Shown: positions 50,581 through 61,608, counted from the first letter of the stretch. The stretch is DNA of 64,000 bases from JBEBGV01 sp040081265 (GCA_040081265.1 JBEBGV010000001.1:208515-272514); one strand, 5' to 3'. Notes: generated by a model not told the origin, from the letters alone. Made by a program: numbers and translations.

Positions 50581-51661
50581 TCAGCAACGCCATCTGCTGC
50601 GCGGCGGACCTGGCGGTGCCGCCTTCGACGATCAACTGGCCGCAGGCAGCGCGGATGTCCCGTCCCCTGCTCTTCCTCACCGACACCGTCAGGTGATGAT
50701 CGGCAAGGATCTGCGCGAAGCGGTCGACTCGTTCGTCACTCGGGCGCTCGAACGGAATACCCGGTGCCGGATTGAGGGGGATCAGGTTGACTTTGGCCTT
50801 GATGTCGCCGAGCAGCTTCACGAGGCGGCGTGCATCCTCAGGTGTGTCGTTGACACCAGCGAGCATGACGTACTCGAAGGTGATCCGGCTGCGGTTCTTC
50901 AGCGGAAAGCGACGGCACGCCTCGAGGATGGCGGAGAGCGGATACTTGCGGTTGGGCGGGACGAGCGCCGTTCGCTGCTCTTCGGTTGTGGCGTGCAGCG
51001 AAATGGCCAGGTTTGGCATCAGAGGCTCGTTGGCAAGCCGCTCGAGTCCCGGGACGATACCCACTGTTGACAAGGTGATGCGGCGTGGCGAGATGTGCAG
51101 GCCGTGCTCGTCGTGCAGCATCCGCAGCGCTTTCATGGTGGCGTCGTAGTTGTGCAACGGTTCGCCCATCCCCATCAGTACGATGTTGAAGGACGTGGTG
51201 AGCAGGCCCGTAGCCGCGGCGAGTACCCGGACCTGCCCTGCAATCTCACCTGCTGTCAGGTGGCGCACCAGGCCCATCTTGCCAGTGAGGCAAAAAGCGC
51301 ACGCCATGGCGCAACCCACCTGGGTCGAGACACAGAACGTCATGGCCGGCGTGTCGGGGATGAAGACCGATTCGATGCGCTTCCCGTCGGCCAGTTCGAG
51401 GACCAGCTTTCGCGTTCCGTCGGTGGAGACTTCGTCGTTGACGACGCGCGGCGTGGAAACCTGGAAGTTTGCTTCCAGCACAGCTCGCAGCGCCTTCGAC
51501 AGGTCGGTCATGGCGGAGAAGTCCGTCACGGCACGGCGGTGCACCCACCGGAAGAGCTGGCGGGCGTGGAAACGTTCGAAGCCGTGGGCCTCGAGCGCAG
51601 CCTCGAGCTCGCTGCGTTCCAGTTCGGCGATGTTGAGCAGGGCTGACATGACCATCCGCAT
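50570..51661 (-). CDS. rlmN: 23S rRNA/tRNA adenine-C2 methyltransferase RlmN
   Basis: Radical-SAM enzyme that methylates A2503 of 23S rRNA and A37 of some tRNAs. The 363-residue protein has the CxxxCxxC motif (GCAMACAFCLTGKMGLVR), GMGEPLHNYD, HATTEEQR and the C-terminal cysteine that takes part in methyl transfer (DIRAACGQL). ATG 51661 is used; in-frame ATGs at 51655 and 51649 are alternatives. It is divergent from the M16 peptidase gene. Confidence 0.95.
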   Translation of the reverse strand: MRMVMSALLNIAELERSELEAALEAHGFERFHARQLFRWVHRRAVTDFSAMTDLSKALRAVLEANFQVSTPRVVNDEVSTDGTRKLVLELADGKRIESVFIPDTPAMTFCVSTQVGCAMACAFCLTGKMGLVRHLTAGEIAGQVRVLAAATGLLTTSFNIVLMGMGEPLHNYDATMKALRMLHDEHGLHISPRRITLSTVGIVPGLERLANEPLMPNLAISLHATTEEQRTALVPPNRKYPLSAILEACRRFPLKNRSRITFEYVMLAGVNDTPEDARRLVKLLGDIKAKVNLIPLNPAPGIPFERPSDERVDRFAQILADHHLTVSVRKSRGRDIRAACGQLIVEGGTARSAAQQMALLIRN

Positions 51662-51683
51662 TCTCTGCCCAAAGGGGTTTTGA

Positions 51684-51713
51684 TTGCGACTGTGCCGGCA
51701 GGCATGCTATGAT
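51684..51713 (+). promoter_or_regulatory. Candidate promoter of M16-pur operon
   Basis: TTGCGA (51684-51689), 18 bases, TATGAT (51708-51713) with TG one base before it (extended -10). It should start transcription near 51720, about 85 bases upstream of the GTG start at 51806. Confidence 0.5.
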
Positions 51714-51805
51714 CGGCGCGTTCTTCTAATCACCTGTCTGTCAACGAGTTGCAGCAGTTTTGGTGCTCGTTTCCGGACCCGACCTCGTTGCCCCAAGCGC
51801 ATTCC

Positions 51806-53077
51806 GTGTCTGATGTAGCGATTGTTCGCGACGTCCTCCCGAGTGGTCTCCGTGTCCTCACGGAGCGGATGCCTCATGTCCGCTCGGTGAGCATCGGCGT
51901 CTGGCTGAAGCGCGGCTCCCGTCACGAGTCCGCCGAACGAAGCGGAATCGCCCACTTCGTCGAGCACATGCTCTTCAAAGGCACCGCATCTCGATCGGCC
52001 GAAGACATCGCGCAGACGATGGATTCGATCGGCGGGCAGATGGACGCCTTTACCGCCAAGGAATACGCCAGCTATTACCTCAAGGTGCTCGACGAGCACG
52101 TGCCGCTTGCCATCGATGTCCTGTCCGACATCGTCATGAACCCGGCGTTTCGGGATGACGACATCGCGCGGGAAAAGAAGGTCGTGCTCGAAGAAATCAA
52201 GATGGTCGAGGACACCCCCGACGATCTGGTGCACGAACTCTTCACTGAGAACTTCTGGGCGAATCACCCCCTGGGGCGGCCGATTCTGGGGGTGCCGGAG
52301 ACGGTCGAGGCGCTCGACGCGGGCGCCCTCCGACAGTATTTCGAGAACGTCTACACCGCGCCGAACCTGATTGTGGCCGCCACGGGCAACATTGAACACG
52401 GGCACGTTCGTGATCTTGTTGCGCGGGCGTTCGACAAGGTGTCGAGCCGGAACACGCCGGTCGTAGAGTCAGCCCCGCACGTCATCCCCCGCATCATCAT
52501 TCGCAGCAAAGAGCTCGAGCAGAGTCACGTGTGCCTGGGCACGAGTGGCTATCAGCAGGACCACGACGATCGCTACGCGAGCTATGTCCTGAACACGATC
52601 CTCGGCGGTTCGATGAGCTCGAGGCTGTTTCAAAACGTGCGGGAGAAGCGGGGCCTGGCCTATTCGGTGTTCAGTGGCCTGAGCGCCTATCGGGATGCCG
52701 GGTCAATGACGGTGTATGCGGGATGCGCCAATGACGCGGTGAGCGAGCTGATCGATGTCGTCGTGGCCGAGTTGCGGAAGGTGAAGGATGAACCTCTGCC
52801 TCAGGCCGAGCTGCAGCGGGCCAAGGATCACCTCAAGGGCAGCCTGATGCTGAACCTCGAGAGCACGTCCAGCCGCATGTCGCACCTGGCGCGACAGGAA
52901 ATCTACTTCGAGAAGCAGTTCGGACTCGATGAGACGCTGCAGGGCGTGGGTGCTGTCACGGGCGAGGATGTCCAGCGCGTGGCGTGCGACCTCTTTGCAG
53001 ACGGCCGCCTGGCCGCCACCGTCCTTGGTGCCGTGAACGGATTGACGATTCCTGCCGAGCGTTTGTCACTGGGATGA
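51806..53077 (+). CDS. M16 family zinc metallopeptidase
   Basis: A 423-residue processing-peptidase-like protein. The inverted zinc motif HxxEH is intact (IAHFVEHMLFKGT), with the downstream glutamate (EEIKMVEDTPDD) and later YAGCANDAV/SSRMSHLARQEIY of the C-terminal half. This looks like the single-chain M16B form related to mitochondrial processing peptidase beta. GTG 51806 matches the homologous start (DVLPSGLRVLTERM follows); TTG 51749 is also open. It overlaps purB by 4 bases (ATGA), so it is translated with the purine operon. Confidence 0.9.
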   Translation: MSDVAIVRDVLPSGLRVLTERMPHVRSVSIGVWLKRGSRHESAERSGIAHFVEHMLFKGTASRSAEDIAQTMDSIGGQMDAFTAKEYASYYLKVLDEHVPLAIDVLSDIVMNPAFRDDDIAREKKVVLEEIKMVEDTPDDLVHELFTENFWANHPLGRPILGVPETVEALDAGALRQYFENVYTAPNLIVAATGNIEHGHVRDLVARAFDKVSSRNTPVVESAPHVIPRIIIRSKELEQSHVCLGTSGYQQDHDDRYASYVLNTILGGSMSSRLFQNVREKRGLAYSVFSGLSAYRDAGSMTVYAGCANDAVSELIDVVVAELRKVKDEPLPQAELQRAKDHLKGSLMLNLESTSSRMSHLARQEIYFEKQFGLDETLQGVGAVTGEDVQRVACDLFADGRLAATVLGAVNGLTIPAERLSLG

Positions 53078-54399
53078 TCACCAGATATACCCACCCCGAG
53101 ATGGGTCGCCTCTGGAGCGACCAGCACAAGTACGAAACGTGGCTGCAGGTCGAGACGGCTGCTGCCGAAGCGATGGCCAGGGCCGGGATGGTTCCGATGG
53201 ATGCCGCGCGCGACATCCGGGTGAAGGGCGGATTCGACATCGCGAGGATCGAAGAGATCGAGCAGGTCACGCAGCACGATGTCATCGCCTTCACGACTGC
53301 GGTAGCCGAACACGTCGGGCCGTCGGCTCGCTGGCTGCACTTCGGGATGACCTCGTCCGACGTGATTGATACCGCGCAGGCGCTCCAGATGCGGGCGTCG
53401 TGCGACCTGATCATTGTCAATCTGCAGCGCCTGATGGAGGCGGTTCGGGTGCGGGCGATGGAACACGAACGCACCCCCATGATCGGGCGGACGCACGGCG
53501 TGCACGCCGAGCCGATGACGTTCGGGCTCAAACTCGCGCTCTGGTACGCCGAGCTGTCCCGGGATCTCGAGCGGATGATGCGGGCGCGACGGGTGATATC
53601 GGTCGGCATGTTGTCCGGTGCTGTGGGTACCTTCGCGCACCTGCCCCCGTCGATTGAGGCGGACGTCTGTCGCACGCTCGGCCTCGAGCCGGCGCCGGTG
53701 GCCTCGCAGGTGATCCAGCGCGATCGTCACGCCGAGCTGATGATGGCGATTGCGATCACCGGCTCGTCGCTCGAGAAGTTCGCCCTGCAGATTCGAGGTT
53801 TGCAGAAGACAGAGATCGGCGAAGTCGAGGAGCCGTTCGCCAAGGGCCAGAAGGGCTCTTCGGCCATGCCCCACAAGCGCAATCCGATCGTCTGTGAGCA
53901 GATCGTCGGGTTGGCCCGCCTGCTGCGGGGAAACGCCCACGCCGCCCTCGAGAACAACGCGCTCTGGCAGGAGCGTGACATTTCGCACTCCTCTGTTGAA
54001 CGCGTGATCATTCCCGACAGCTTCATCGCCCTCGACCACATGTTGCGGCGGTTCACCCGCGTGGTGTCCGGGATGGTGGTGTATCCGGAGCGCATGCGCG
54101 AGAACCTCGATCGTTCACGCGGGGTCGTCTTTTCGGGTACCGTGCTGCTCGAACTGGCCAGCCGAGGCGTCTCGCGCGAACAGGCCTACGAGTGGGTGCA
54201 GCGCAACGCGATGCGCGCGTTTCACGAGAAGCGCGACTTCAAAGACCTTCTGCTCGCAGACGGCGACGTCATCGGCGTGCTGTCGGCCGCTGACATCGAG
54301 CGAGCCTTTGATCTCGACGAGCAGCTCAGGCACATCGCCGAGGTGTTCGCGCGGGTATTCGCGACCGAGCCGGCGGCTGTCGGCGCCACAAGTTCATAA
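53074..54399 (+). CDS. purB: Adenylosuccinate lyase
   Basis: Catalyses two elimination steps in purine synthesis (SAICAR to AICAR and adenylosuccinate to AMP). The 441-residue protein has FGMTSSDVIDTAQ, the catalytic histidine region GRTHGVHAEPMTFG and the superfamily signature loop SSAMPHKRNPIVCEQIVG. ATG 53074 overlaps the M16 stop. A long upstream reading frame in the same phase is inside the peptidase gene and was not used. purS follows after 14 bases. Confidence 0.97.
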   Translation: MITRYTHPEMGRLWSDQHKYETWLQVETAAAEAMARAGMVPMDAARDIRVKGGFDIARIEEIEQVTQHDVIAFTTAVAEHVGPSARWLHFGMTSSDVIDTAQALQMRASCDLIIVNLQRLMEAVRVRAMEHERTPMIGRTHGVHAEPMTFGLKLALWYAELSRDLERMMRARRVISVGMLSGAVGTFAHLPPSIEADVCRTLGLEPAPVASQVIQRDRHAELMMAIAITGSSLEKFALQIRGLQKTEIGEVEEPFAKGQKGSSAMPHKRNPIVCEQIVGLARLLRGNAHAALENNALWQERDISHSSVERVIIPDSFIALDHMLRRFTRVVSGMVVYPERMRENLDRSRGVVFSGTVLLELASRGVSREQAYEWVQRNAMRAFHEKRDFKDLLLADGDVIGVLSAADIERAFDLDEQLRHIAEVFARVFATEPAAVGATSS

Positions 54400-54413
54400 A
54401 GGGAGTAAGCGCC

Positions 54414-54686
54414 ATGCGCGTCCGTGTCTATGTCACCCTCAAGCCGTCGGTGTTCGATCCGCAGGGAAAGACGGTGACCGACGCGTTGCATTCACTCGGG
54501 TACGGTGCCGTGGGCGACGTGCGTCAAGGCAAGTTTTTCGAGCTGGAGGTCCAGGCCGCCACAATTGACGAGGCGAAGCAGATAGCCTCGGAGGCGGCCC
54601 GAACGGTCCTTGCCAACCCGGTGATCGAAACCTTCCGGATTGAAGTTGACACCCCGGTTGCGGCCGGGGCCGGAGCCGGGCTGTGA
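54414..54686 (+). CDS. purS: FGAM synthase small subunit PurS
   Basis: A 90-residue subunit that bridges PurQ and PurL in the three-part formylglycinamidine synthase of bacteria lacking the long PurL. VRVYVTLKPSVFDPQGKT, ALHSLGYGAVGDVRQGKFFEL and VLANPVIETFRIEV are typical. GGGAG eight bases upstream of ATG 54414 is a normal ribosome-binding site. Its stop overlaps the purQ GTG start by 4 bases. Confidence 0.95.
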   Translation: MRVRVYVTLKPSVFDPQGKTVTDALHSLGYGAVGDVRQGKFFELEVQAATIDEAKQIASEAARTVLANPVIETFRIEVDTPVAAGAGAGL

Positions 54687-55393
54687 AGTTCGCCATCGTC
54701 GAGTTCCCGGGGTCGAACTGTGACCATGATGCGTATCACGCGGTAAAGCACGTGCTCGGACACGACGCCGAATTCGTGTGGCACAAGGACACGGGTCTCA
54801 GGGGCGCCGACGTAGTGGTACTGCCTGGCGGGTTCTCGTATGGCGACTACCTGCGGACCGGAGCAATTGCCCGGTTCTCCCCGATCATGCGCGCTGTCTC
54901 GGAGTTCGCGGCGGCTGGTGGGCCGGTCATCGGCATTTGCAACGGCTTCCAGGTGCTGCTCGAGGCTGGTCTGCTGCCCGGCGCTATGCTGCGGAACCGA
55001 AGCGTGAAGTTTCAGTGCGAGTTCGTTCACGTTCGCGTTGAGCACACTGACACGCCCTTCACCGCGGCCTGCAGTCCAGGCCAGGTCCTGAGGCTTCCGA
55101 TCGCTCACGGCGAGGGGAACTACTACGCCGAGCCCGACGTGCTCGAACGACTCGAGCGCCAGCGGCAGGTCATTTTCCGATACGCGACACCCGACGGTGC
55201 GGTGACCGACGCCGGGAATCCGAATGGCTCGATCAACAACATCGCGGGCATCTGCAGCGAGAAGCGAAACGTCCTCGGACTGATGCCCCATCCCGAGCGC
55301 GCCTGCGAGGCTGCCCTTGGCGGTGCCGACGGTCTCTATGTGTTGGAGTCAATTGTGAAGAGCGTGTCCTCGGGCGCGGTGATGGCCGGATGA
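54683..55393 (+). CDS. purQ: FGAM synthase glutaminase subunit PurQ
   Basis: A 236-residue class I glutamine amidotransferase that supplies ammonia to PurL. The nucleophile Cys is in IGICNGFQVLLEAGLLPGA and the catalytic His in LMPHPERACE; VVVLPGGFSYGDYLRTGAIA forms the oxyanion region. GTG 54683 overlaps purS and its TGA overlaps the purL ATG, so the three subunits are translationally coupled. Confidence 0.97.
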   Translation: MKFAIVEFPGSNCDHDAYHAVKHVLGHDAEFVWHKDTGLRGADVVVLPGGFSYGDYLRTGAIARFSPIMRAVSEFAAAGGPVIGICNGFQVLLEAGLLPGAMLRNRSVKFQCEFVHVRVEHTDTPFTAACSPGQVLRLPIAHGEGNYYAEPDVLERLERQRQVIFRYATPDGAVTDAGNPNGSINNIAGICSEKRNVLGLMPHPERACEAALGGADGLYVLESIVKSVSSGAVMAG

Positions 55394-57645
55394 CGACGAC
55401 CGAATTGATCACCGACAGCGTGCTCGAGCGGCACGGTTTGAAGCGCGACGAGTACGAGCGCATTCTCGAGATGATGGGCCGCGAACCGACGATGACCGAG
55501 CTCGGCATCTTCTCGGTCATGTGGTCCGAGCACTGCAGTTATAAGAGCTCGCGGGTGCACCTGAAGACCCTTCCGACAACCGGTACGCGGGTGCTTCAAG
55601 GCCCGGGCGAGAATGCCGGGGCGGTCGACATCGGCGAGGGTCTCGCCGCGGTCTTCAAGATCGAATCCCACAACCATCCATCGTTTATCGAGCCCTATCA
55701 GGGCGCTGCGACGGGTGTTGGCGGCATCATTCGCGACATCTTCACGATGGGCGCTCGTCCCATCGCGCTGCTCAATTCTCTCCGGTTCGGTCCTCCCGAA
55801 CTGCCGCTGGTGCGGCGCACGCTTTCAGGTGTGGTGGCGGGCATTGCCGGCTACGGCAACAGCATTGGCATTCCGACCGTTGGCGGAGAGATCGGGTTCG
55901 ACGAAAGCTACACGGGCAATCCCCTCGTCAACGTCTTCTGCCTGGGGATTTCTCGAGCCGACGAGATTATCAAGGGCACTGCCTCCGGTGCGGGCAATCC
56001 TGTCTACTACGTTGGCGCCAAGACCGGACGCGACGGCATCCATGGCGCGACGATGGCGTCCGCGGAGTTCGACGAACGATCGGCTGAGAAGCGCCCGGCA
56101 GTACAGGTCGGCGATCCGTTCATGGAGAAGCTTCTCCTCGAGGCGTGTCTCGAGGTCATGAAGACCGATGCGCTGGTCGGCATCCAGGACATGGGTGCGG
56201 CCGGGTTGACCTGCTCGACCTGTGAGATGGGGTCGCGCGGCGGGGCCGGCGTCGAGATCGACGTATCGCTCGTGCCGCAGCGCGAAACCGGTATGACCCC
56301 GTACGAGATCATGCTCTCCGAGTCACAGGAGCGCATGTTGCTCGTGGTGAAGAAGGGACGTGAGGCCGAAGTCGAGCGCATCTTCGAGAAGTGGGACCTG
56401 CACGCTGCCCACATTGGCGAGGTGACCACCGACGGGCGCATGCGGGTCAAGGATCGCGGGACGGTGGTGGCTGACATCCCGAATGCTGCGCTCACCGATG
56501 CCGCGCCGCTCTATCACCGGCCGACGCGCGAGCCCGAGTACCTGGCGGAGGCTCGCAACCTCGTGCTGTCCGATCTTCCCGCACCCGCGACCCCTCCGGT
56601 CGTGTTCGCGCGTCTCCTGGCAAGTCCCGGCGTGGCAAGCAAGCGGTGGGTGTATCGCCAGTACGATCACATGGTCCGGACCAACACCCTGGTGCTTCCC
56701 GGCATGGGTGCGGGTGTGGTGCGCATCAAGGGGACATCGCGCGCGCTGGCGTTGTCGACCGACTGCAACGCTCGCTTCGTCTATCTCGACCCGTTTGTCG
56801 GTGCCCAGCTGGCTGTGGCCGAGGCGGCGCGAAACGTGGCCTGCGCTGGCGCCGTCCCCATCGGTGCCACCAACTGCCTGAACTTCGGCAATCCCGAACG
56901 CCCCGAGATCATGTGGCAGTTCGCTCGAGCGGTGGAGGGCCTGGGCGCGGCCTGCCGCGCTCTGGACATCCCCATCACGGGTGGCAACGTCAGCCTCTAC
57001 AACGAGACCGACGGTCGGGCCGTGCTCCCGACGCCGGTGATCGGGGTCGTCGGGCTTCTCGAACACGCCGATCGCGTGGTGCGGCGGACCTTCCAGGGCG
57101 AAGGCGATGTGATCCTGCTGCTTGGTGCGTCGCTCTCCGAACTGGGTGGCAGCGAGTACCTGAAAGTGATGCACCACCTCGTGAAGGGAGTGCCGCCGTC
57201 GCTCGACCTGGTCCGCGAGGCGGCTGTGCAGCGGGTGCTCGTCGACGGTGCTGCGGCGGGTCTGATTCGCTCCGCGCACGACTGCGCCGAGGGTGGCCTG
57301 GCCATTACCCTGGCTGAATGCTGTTTCGACAGCGGCCGCGGCGCGGTCGTCGACGTGAACTCGATTGCCTCCGGCGACGGTCGCTTTGATCTCGTCGCGA
57401 CGCTGTTTGCAGAGTCGGCATCACGGGTTGTCGTATCCGTCGCTGCCGACCGTGTCGCGGAACTGCTGGCGCTGGCCGGCAGCGCGGCAGTACCCGTGAC
57501 GCGCCTTGGAGAGGTTGGCGGCACCGCCATCCGCATTGCCATCGACGGGGTTCCGGCGATCGAGGTGCCGGTCTCCGATGCCGAACGCATCTGGTCAACT
57601 GCGCTCGAGTCATTCTTCGACCCGGAACACATTGATGCTCGATAA
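55390..57645 (+). CDS. purL: FGAM synthase large subunit PurL
   Basis: A 751-residue small-type PurL that uses ATP to form formylglycinamidine ribonucleotide. MWSEHCSYKSSR, FKIESHNHPSFIEPYQGAAT, GAAGLTCSTCEMGSRGGAG and ITGGNVSLYNET are visible. Length is that of the PurS-dependent class. It overlaps purQ by 4 bases at the start and purF by 11 bases at the end. Confidence 0.97.
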   Translation: MTTTELITDSVLERHGLKRDEYERILEMMGREPTMTELGIFSVMWSEHCSYKSSRVHLKTLPTTGTRVLQGPGENAGAVDIGEGLAAVFKIESHNHPSFIEPYQGAATGVGGIIRDIFTMGARPIALLNSLRFGPPELPLVRRTLSGVVAGIAGYGNSIGIPTVGGEIGFDESYTGNPLVNVFCLGISRADEIIKGTASGAGNPVYYVGAKTGRDGIHGATMASAEFDERSAEKRPAVQVGDPFMEKLLLEACLEVMKTDALVGIQDMGAAGLTCSTCEMGSRGGAGVEIDVSLVPQRETGMTPYEIMLSESQERMLLVVKKGREAEVERIFEKWDLHAAHIGEVTTDGRMRVKDRGTVVADIPNAALTDAAPLYHRPTREPEYLAEARNLVLSDLPAPATPPVVFARLLASPGVASKRWVYRQYDHMVRTNTLVLPGMGAGVVRIKGTSRALALSTDCNARFVYLDPFVGAQLAVAEAARNVACAGAVPIGATNCLNFGNPERPEIMWQFARAVEGLGAACRALDIPITGGNVSLYNETDGRAVLPTPVIGVVGLLEHADRVVRRTFQGEGDVILLLGASLSELGGSEYLKVMHHLVKGVPPSLDLVREAAVQRVLVDGAAAGLIRSAHDCAEGGLAITLAECCFDSGRGAVVDVNSIASGDGRFDLVATLFAESASRVVVSVAADRVAELLALAGSAAVPVTRLGEVGGTAIRIAIDGVPAIEVPVSDAERIWSTALESFFDPEHIDAR

Positions 57646-59107
57646 GTTCAAGGACGAATGCGGCGTCTTCGGCATCAGCGGCAACGCCGAGGCGTCAAAC
57701 CTCACCTACCTCGGGCTCTATGCGCTGCAGCACCGTGGTCAGGAGAGCGCGGGCATTGCGGCGTCTGATGGCACGAAGATCCGCACATCGAAGGCCATGG
57801 GGTACGTCAACGAGGCTTTCAACAACGATACGCTGGCCCGGCTTCCAGGCACGATGGCGGTCGGTCACGTTCGCTACTCGACCGCCGGTGAGAGCAAGTT
57901 GCTCAACGCCCAGCCGATCGTCATCGACAGCGTGCATGGGCAGTTCGCCATCGCGCACAATGGCAATCTGGTCAACGCCGGCGAGCTTCGCGATCAACTC
58001 GTACGGGATGGCGCAATCTTCCAGACCAGCAGCGACACCGAGGTCATCGTCCACCTGTTCGCGCGTTCACGGGAAACGACCGCCGAAGCGGCCATCATCG
58101 ACGCACTGTCGCAGGTTCGTGGGGCGTACTCGTTCGTGATGATGACCAAAGACTGCGTCATCGGCGCTCGCGACGCCCACGGTTTCCGCCCGCTCGCTCT
58201 GGGCCGTCTCGACGACGGGTGGGTGGTCTGTTCGGAGACGTGCGCGATGGACCTGATAGGCGCGACGTATGTGCGCGATGTCGAGCCCGGCGAACTGGTC
58301 TTCCTGACGGCCGGCGGCATGCGGTCGGTGAAGCCGTTCGTGCCGGCTCAGCAGTCACAATGCATCTTCGAGCACGTCTATTTTGCGCGTCCTGACAGCT
58401 ACGTGTTCGGGGACAGCGTCAACGAAGTGCGTACGGAGTTTGGCCGTCGCCTGGCCAGGGAGTCAGCGGTTCCGGCCGACGTTGTCGTGCCCATTCCGGA
58501 CTCCGGGGTGTGCGCGGCTGTTGGCTATGCCGCGGAGTCAGGGATTCCGATGCGCATGGGGCTGATCCGGAACCACTACGTAGGGCGAACGTTCATCGAG
58601 CCACAGCAGTCGATTCGCCACTTTGGTGTGCGCGTGAAGCTGAACCCCGTGCGCAGCATTCTGGATGGCAAGCGTGTCGTCTTGATCGATGATTCGATTG
58701 TCCGCGGAACCACCAGCCGCAAGATCGTCAGGATGGTGCGCAGCGCCGGTGCGCGAGAGGTGCACATGCGTATCAGCTGCCCACCGACGATTTCTCCATG
58801 TTTCTACGGCGTGGATACACCGCGGCGCTCCGAGCTCATCGCGGCAACGCACACCCTGGAGGAGATTCGCAAGTATCTCGACGCCGACAGCGTTGCGTAT
58901 CTCAGCCTGGACGGCATGACCGGGAGCGTCAGGCATGGCCGTGAACGCTACTGCACCTCATGTTACACGGGCGTCTACCCCGTGGCGTTTCCGCGGGACG
59001 AAGCCGCGTATCTGCAGCTCTCGCTCAAGCTGAACGGGGGAGATGCCGCGGGCGCGTCGGGAAAAATTGATCAGCCCGACCGCCAGAGAGATCCCGTCGT
59101 TTCCTGA
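57635..59107 (+). CDS. purF: Amidophosphoribosyltransferase
   Basis: First committed step of purine synthesis. The 490-residue protein is the Bacillus-type, with a short propeptide MLDKFKDE before catalytic Cys9 (CGVFG) and cysteines suited to a 4Fe-4S cluster (QSQCIFEHVYF, SCPPTISPCFYG, YCTSCYTGVYP). PRPP site: VVLIDDSIVRGTTS. ATG 57635 was used because it begins this conserved N-terminus; the same frame is open upstream inside purL. Confidence 0.97.
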   Translation: MLDKFKDECGVFGISGNAEASNLTYLGLYALQHRGQESAGIAASDGTKIRTSKAMGYVNEAFNNDTLARLPGTMAVGHVRYSTAGESKLLNAQPIVIDSVHGQFAIAHNGNLVNAGELRDQLVRDGAIFQTSSDTEVIVHLFARSRETTAEAAIIDALSQVRGAYSFVMMTKDCVIGARDAHGFRPLALGRLDDGWVVCSETCAMDLIGATYVRDVEPGELVFLTAGGMRSVKPFVPAQQSQCIFEHVYFARPDSYVFGDSVNEVRTEFGRRLARESAVPADVVVPIPDSGVCAAVGYAAESGIPMRMGLIRNHYVGRTFIEPQQSIRHFGVRVKLNPVRSILDGKRVVLIDDSIVRGTTSRKIVRMVRSAGAREVHMRISCPPTISPCFYGVDTPRRSELIAATHTLEEIRKYLDADSVAYLSLDGMTGSVRHGRERYCTSCYTGVYPVAFPRDEAAYLQLSLKLNGGDAAGASGKIDQPDRQRDPVVS

Positions 59108-59117
59108 CTAAGACCCC

Positions 59118-60155
<1,038 letters not shown>

Positions 60156-60170
60156 CCAGGGCCCCCGCGC

Positions 60171-60782
60171 GTGAAACGGATCGGTGTCCTCATCTCGGGC
60201 CGCGGTTCCAATCTTCAGTCGCTGATTGACGCGGTGGGCGATGGGCGGATCAAGGCCGAGATTGTCGTCGTCGTTTCCAATCGAGAGGATGCCGCGGGTC
60301 TCGAACGGGCACGGCGGGCCGGGATAGAAGCGGTGTACCTCAGTCACCGCGGTTGGCCGATGCGGACTGACTACGATCGGGCGCTCGTGACCGTCTTACG
60401 CGAACGAGGCGTGAATCTTGTGTGCCTTGCCGGGTTCATGCGCCTGGTTGGGGCGCCCCTCCTCGAGGCGTTTCCGCAGGCGGTTCTGAATATTCATCCC
60501 TCGCTCCTTCCGTCGTTCCCGGGCGTCGACGCGCAGCGCCAGGCCTTCGAGCACGGTGTCAAAGTAACAGGGGTCACTGTGCACCTGGTGAACGAAGCCC
60601 TCGATGCCGGTCCGATCGTGCTTCAGCGGGTCGTTCCGGTGCTCCCCGGCGACGACATCAATGCCTTGTCGGCACGTGTCCTCGAGCAGGAACACCTTGC
60701 CTACCCCGAAGCGGTCGCGATGGTGCTCAGCGGGCGATGGCGGGTGGAGGGTCGGCGGTTTCTGCCCGATCAGGCCGGCTGA
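60171..60782 (+). CDS. purN: Glycinamide ribonucleotide formyltransferase
   Basis: Transfers formyl from 10-formyltetrahydrofolate to GAR. 203 residues with IGVLISGRGSNLQSLIDA, the folate-binding CLAGFMRLVGAPLLEAFP and the catalytic NIHPSLLPSFPG and LDAGPIVLQ (Asn, His, Asp). GTG 60171, 15 bases after purM. Its end overlaps the convergent metallophosphoesterase by 13 bases and closes the operon. Confidence 0.96.
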   Translation: MKRIGVLISGRGSNLQSLIDAVGDGRIKAEIVVVVSNREDAAGLERARRAGIEAVYLSHRGWPMRTDYDRALVTVLRERGVNLVCLAGFMRLVGAPLLEAFPQAVLNIHPSLLPSFPGVDAQRQAFEHGVKVTGVTVHLVNEALDAGPIVLQRVVPVLPGDDINALSARVLEQEHLAYPEAVAMVLSGRWRVEGRRFLPDQAG

Positions 60783-61600
60783 CGTCGACGGCGACGGAGC
60801 GTGATCATTGCCACTTCCGGCGGGCAGTTGATGCGAACAGGAACGTAGACGGTCCCGATCCCGCGGCTCACGAATATCGAGGTCCGGTTCCGCACGCCGA
60901 GCCCTGCGACGACGGGAAACCTTCGGGCTGCGATCGGTCCAATCCCGGGAAGTACCACCTGTCCGCCGTGGGTGTGCCCCGAAAGGACGCCTGAAATGCC
61001 GAGCGCGGCCGCCTGGTTGAGTCGGGACGGGTCGTGCGCCAGCAGGAGCGTCGGGCCTTGCACACTGCCGAGGAGGCGACCGATGTCCTGGGCGCGACGC
61101 GTCCAGAACCTGATGCCGACAATGTCGAGCGTTTCGCCGCGAATGCGGAGACTTGTCCTCGCGTCTCGCATCACGGTGATGTGCTGTGCGGCCAGCGCCG
61201 CGGGCATGTCGCGGTCATCGTCGTGGTTGCCGAGCACTGCGAAGACGCCGTTGGGGGCCTTCAGCGTTCCCAGGAGCTCGGCGCAGGGCCCTACGTAGCT
61301 CCGGTTCCCCCACGTGACGTAGTCGCCCCCCAGGACGATAAGGTCAGGATTGGCCGCATGCGCTATGGCCACCGCTCGACGGACGTCGTCGGCCGAAACC
61401 ATCTCGCTATGGTGAATGTCGGTGAGAAACCCGATGCGCAGCCCTTCGAGTGCATCTGGCAGGCTGTCGATCGGCAGTTCTGATTCGGTCAGTTCCAGCG
61501 CGTGGCGTTCATAAACGCCACCATAGATTGCCGAACCCGTTACGGCGCCAACCGTCGTTGCCAGTGCGCCTTTGAGCGCGGCGCGCCGCGTCAGAGCCAT
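60770..61600 (-). CDS. Metallophosphoesterase, possible Tat substrate
   Basis: A 276-residue calcineurin-type phosphoesterase. Metal ligands are visible as FLTDIHHSE, GGDYVTWG, VLGNHDDDRD and LSGHTHGGQ, in the YkuE-like layout. The N-terminus LTRRAALKGALATTVGAVTG is a possible twin-arginine signal, suggesting an exported or membrane-associated enzyme; some YkuE-type proteins use Tat. ATG 61600 is preceded 8 bases upstream by TACAGT (complement at 61609-61614), so it may be leaderless. Substrate unknown. Confidence 0.88.
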   Translation of the reverse strand: MALTRRAALKGALATTVGAVTGSAIYGGVYERHALELTESELPIDSLPDALEGLRIGFLTDIHHSEMVSADDVRRAVAIAHAANPDLIVLGGDYVTWGNRSYVGPCAELLGTLKAPNGVFAVLGNHDDDRDMPAALAAQHITVMRDARTSLRIRGETLDIVGIRFWTRRAQDIGRLLGSVQGPTLLLAHDPSRLNQAAALGISGVLSGHTHGGQVVLPGIGPIAARRFPVVAGLGVRNRTSIFVSRGIGTVYVPVRINCPPEVAMITLRRRRRQPA

Positions 61601-61608
61601 CGCGTCTA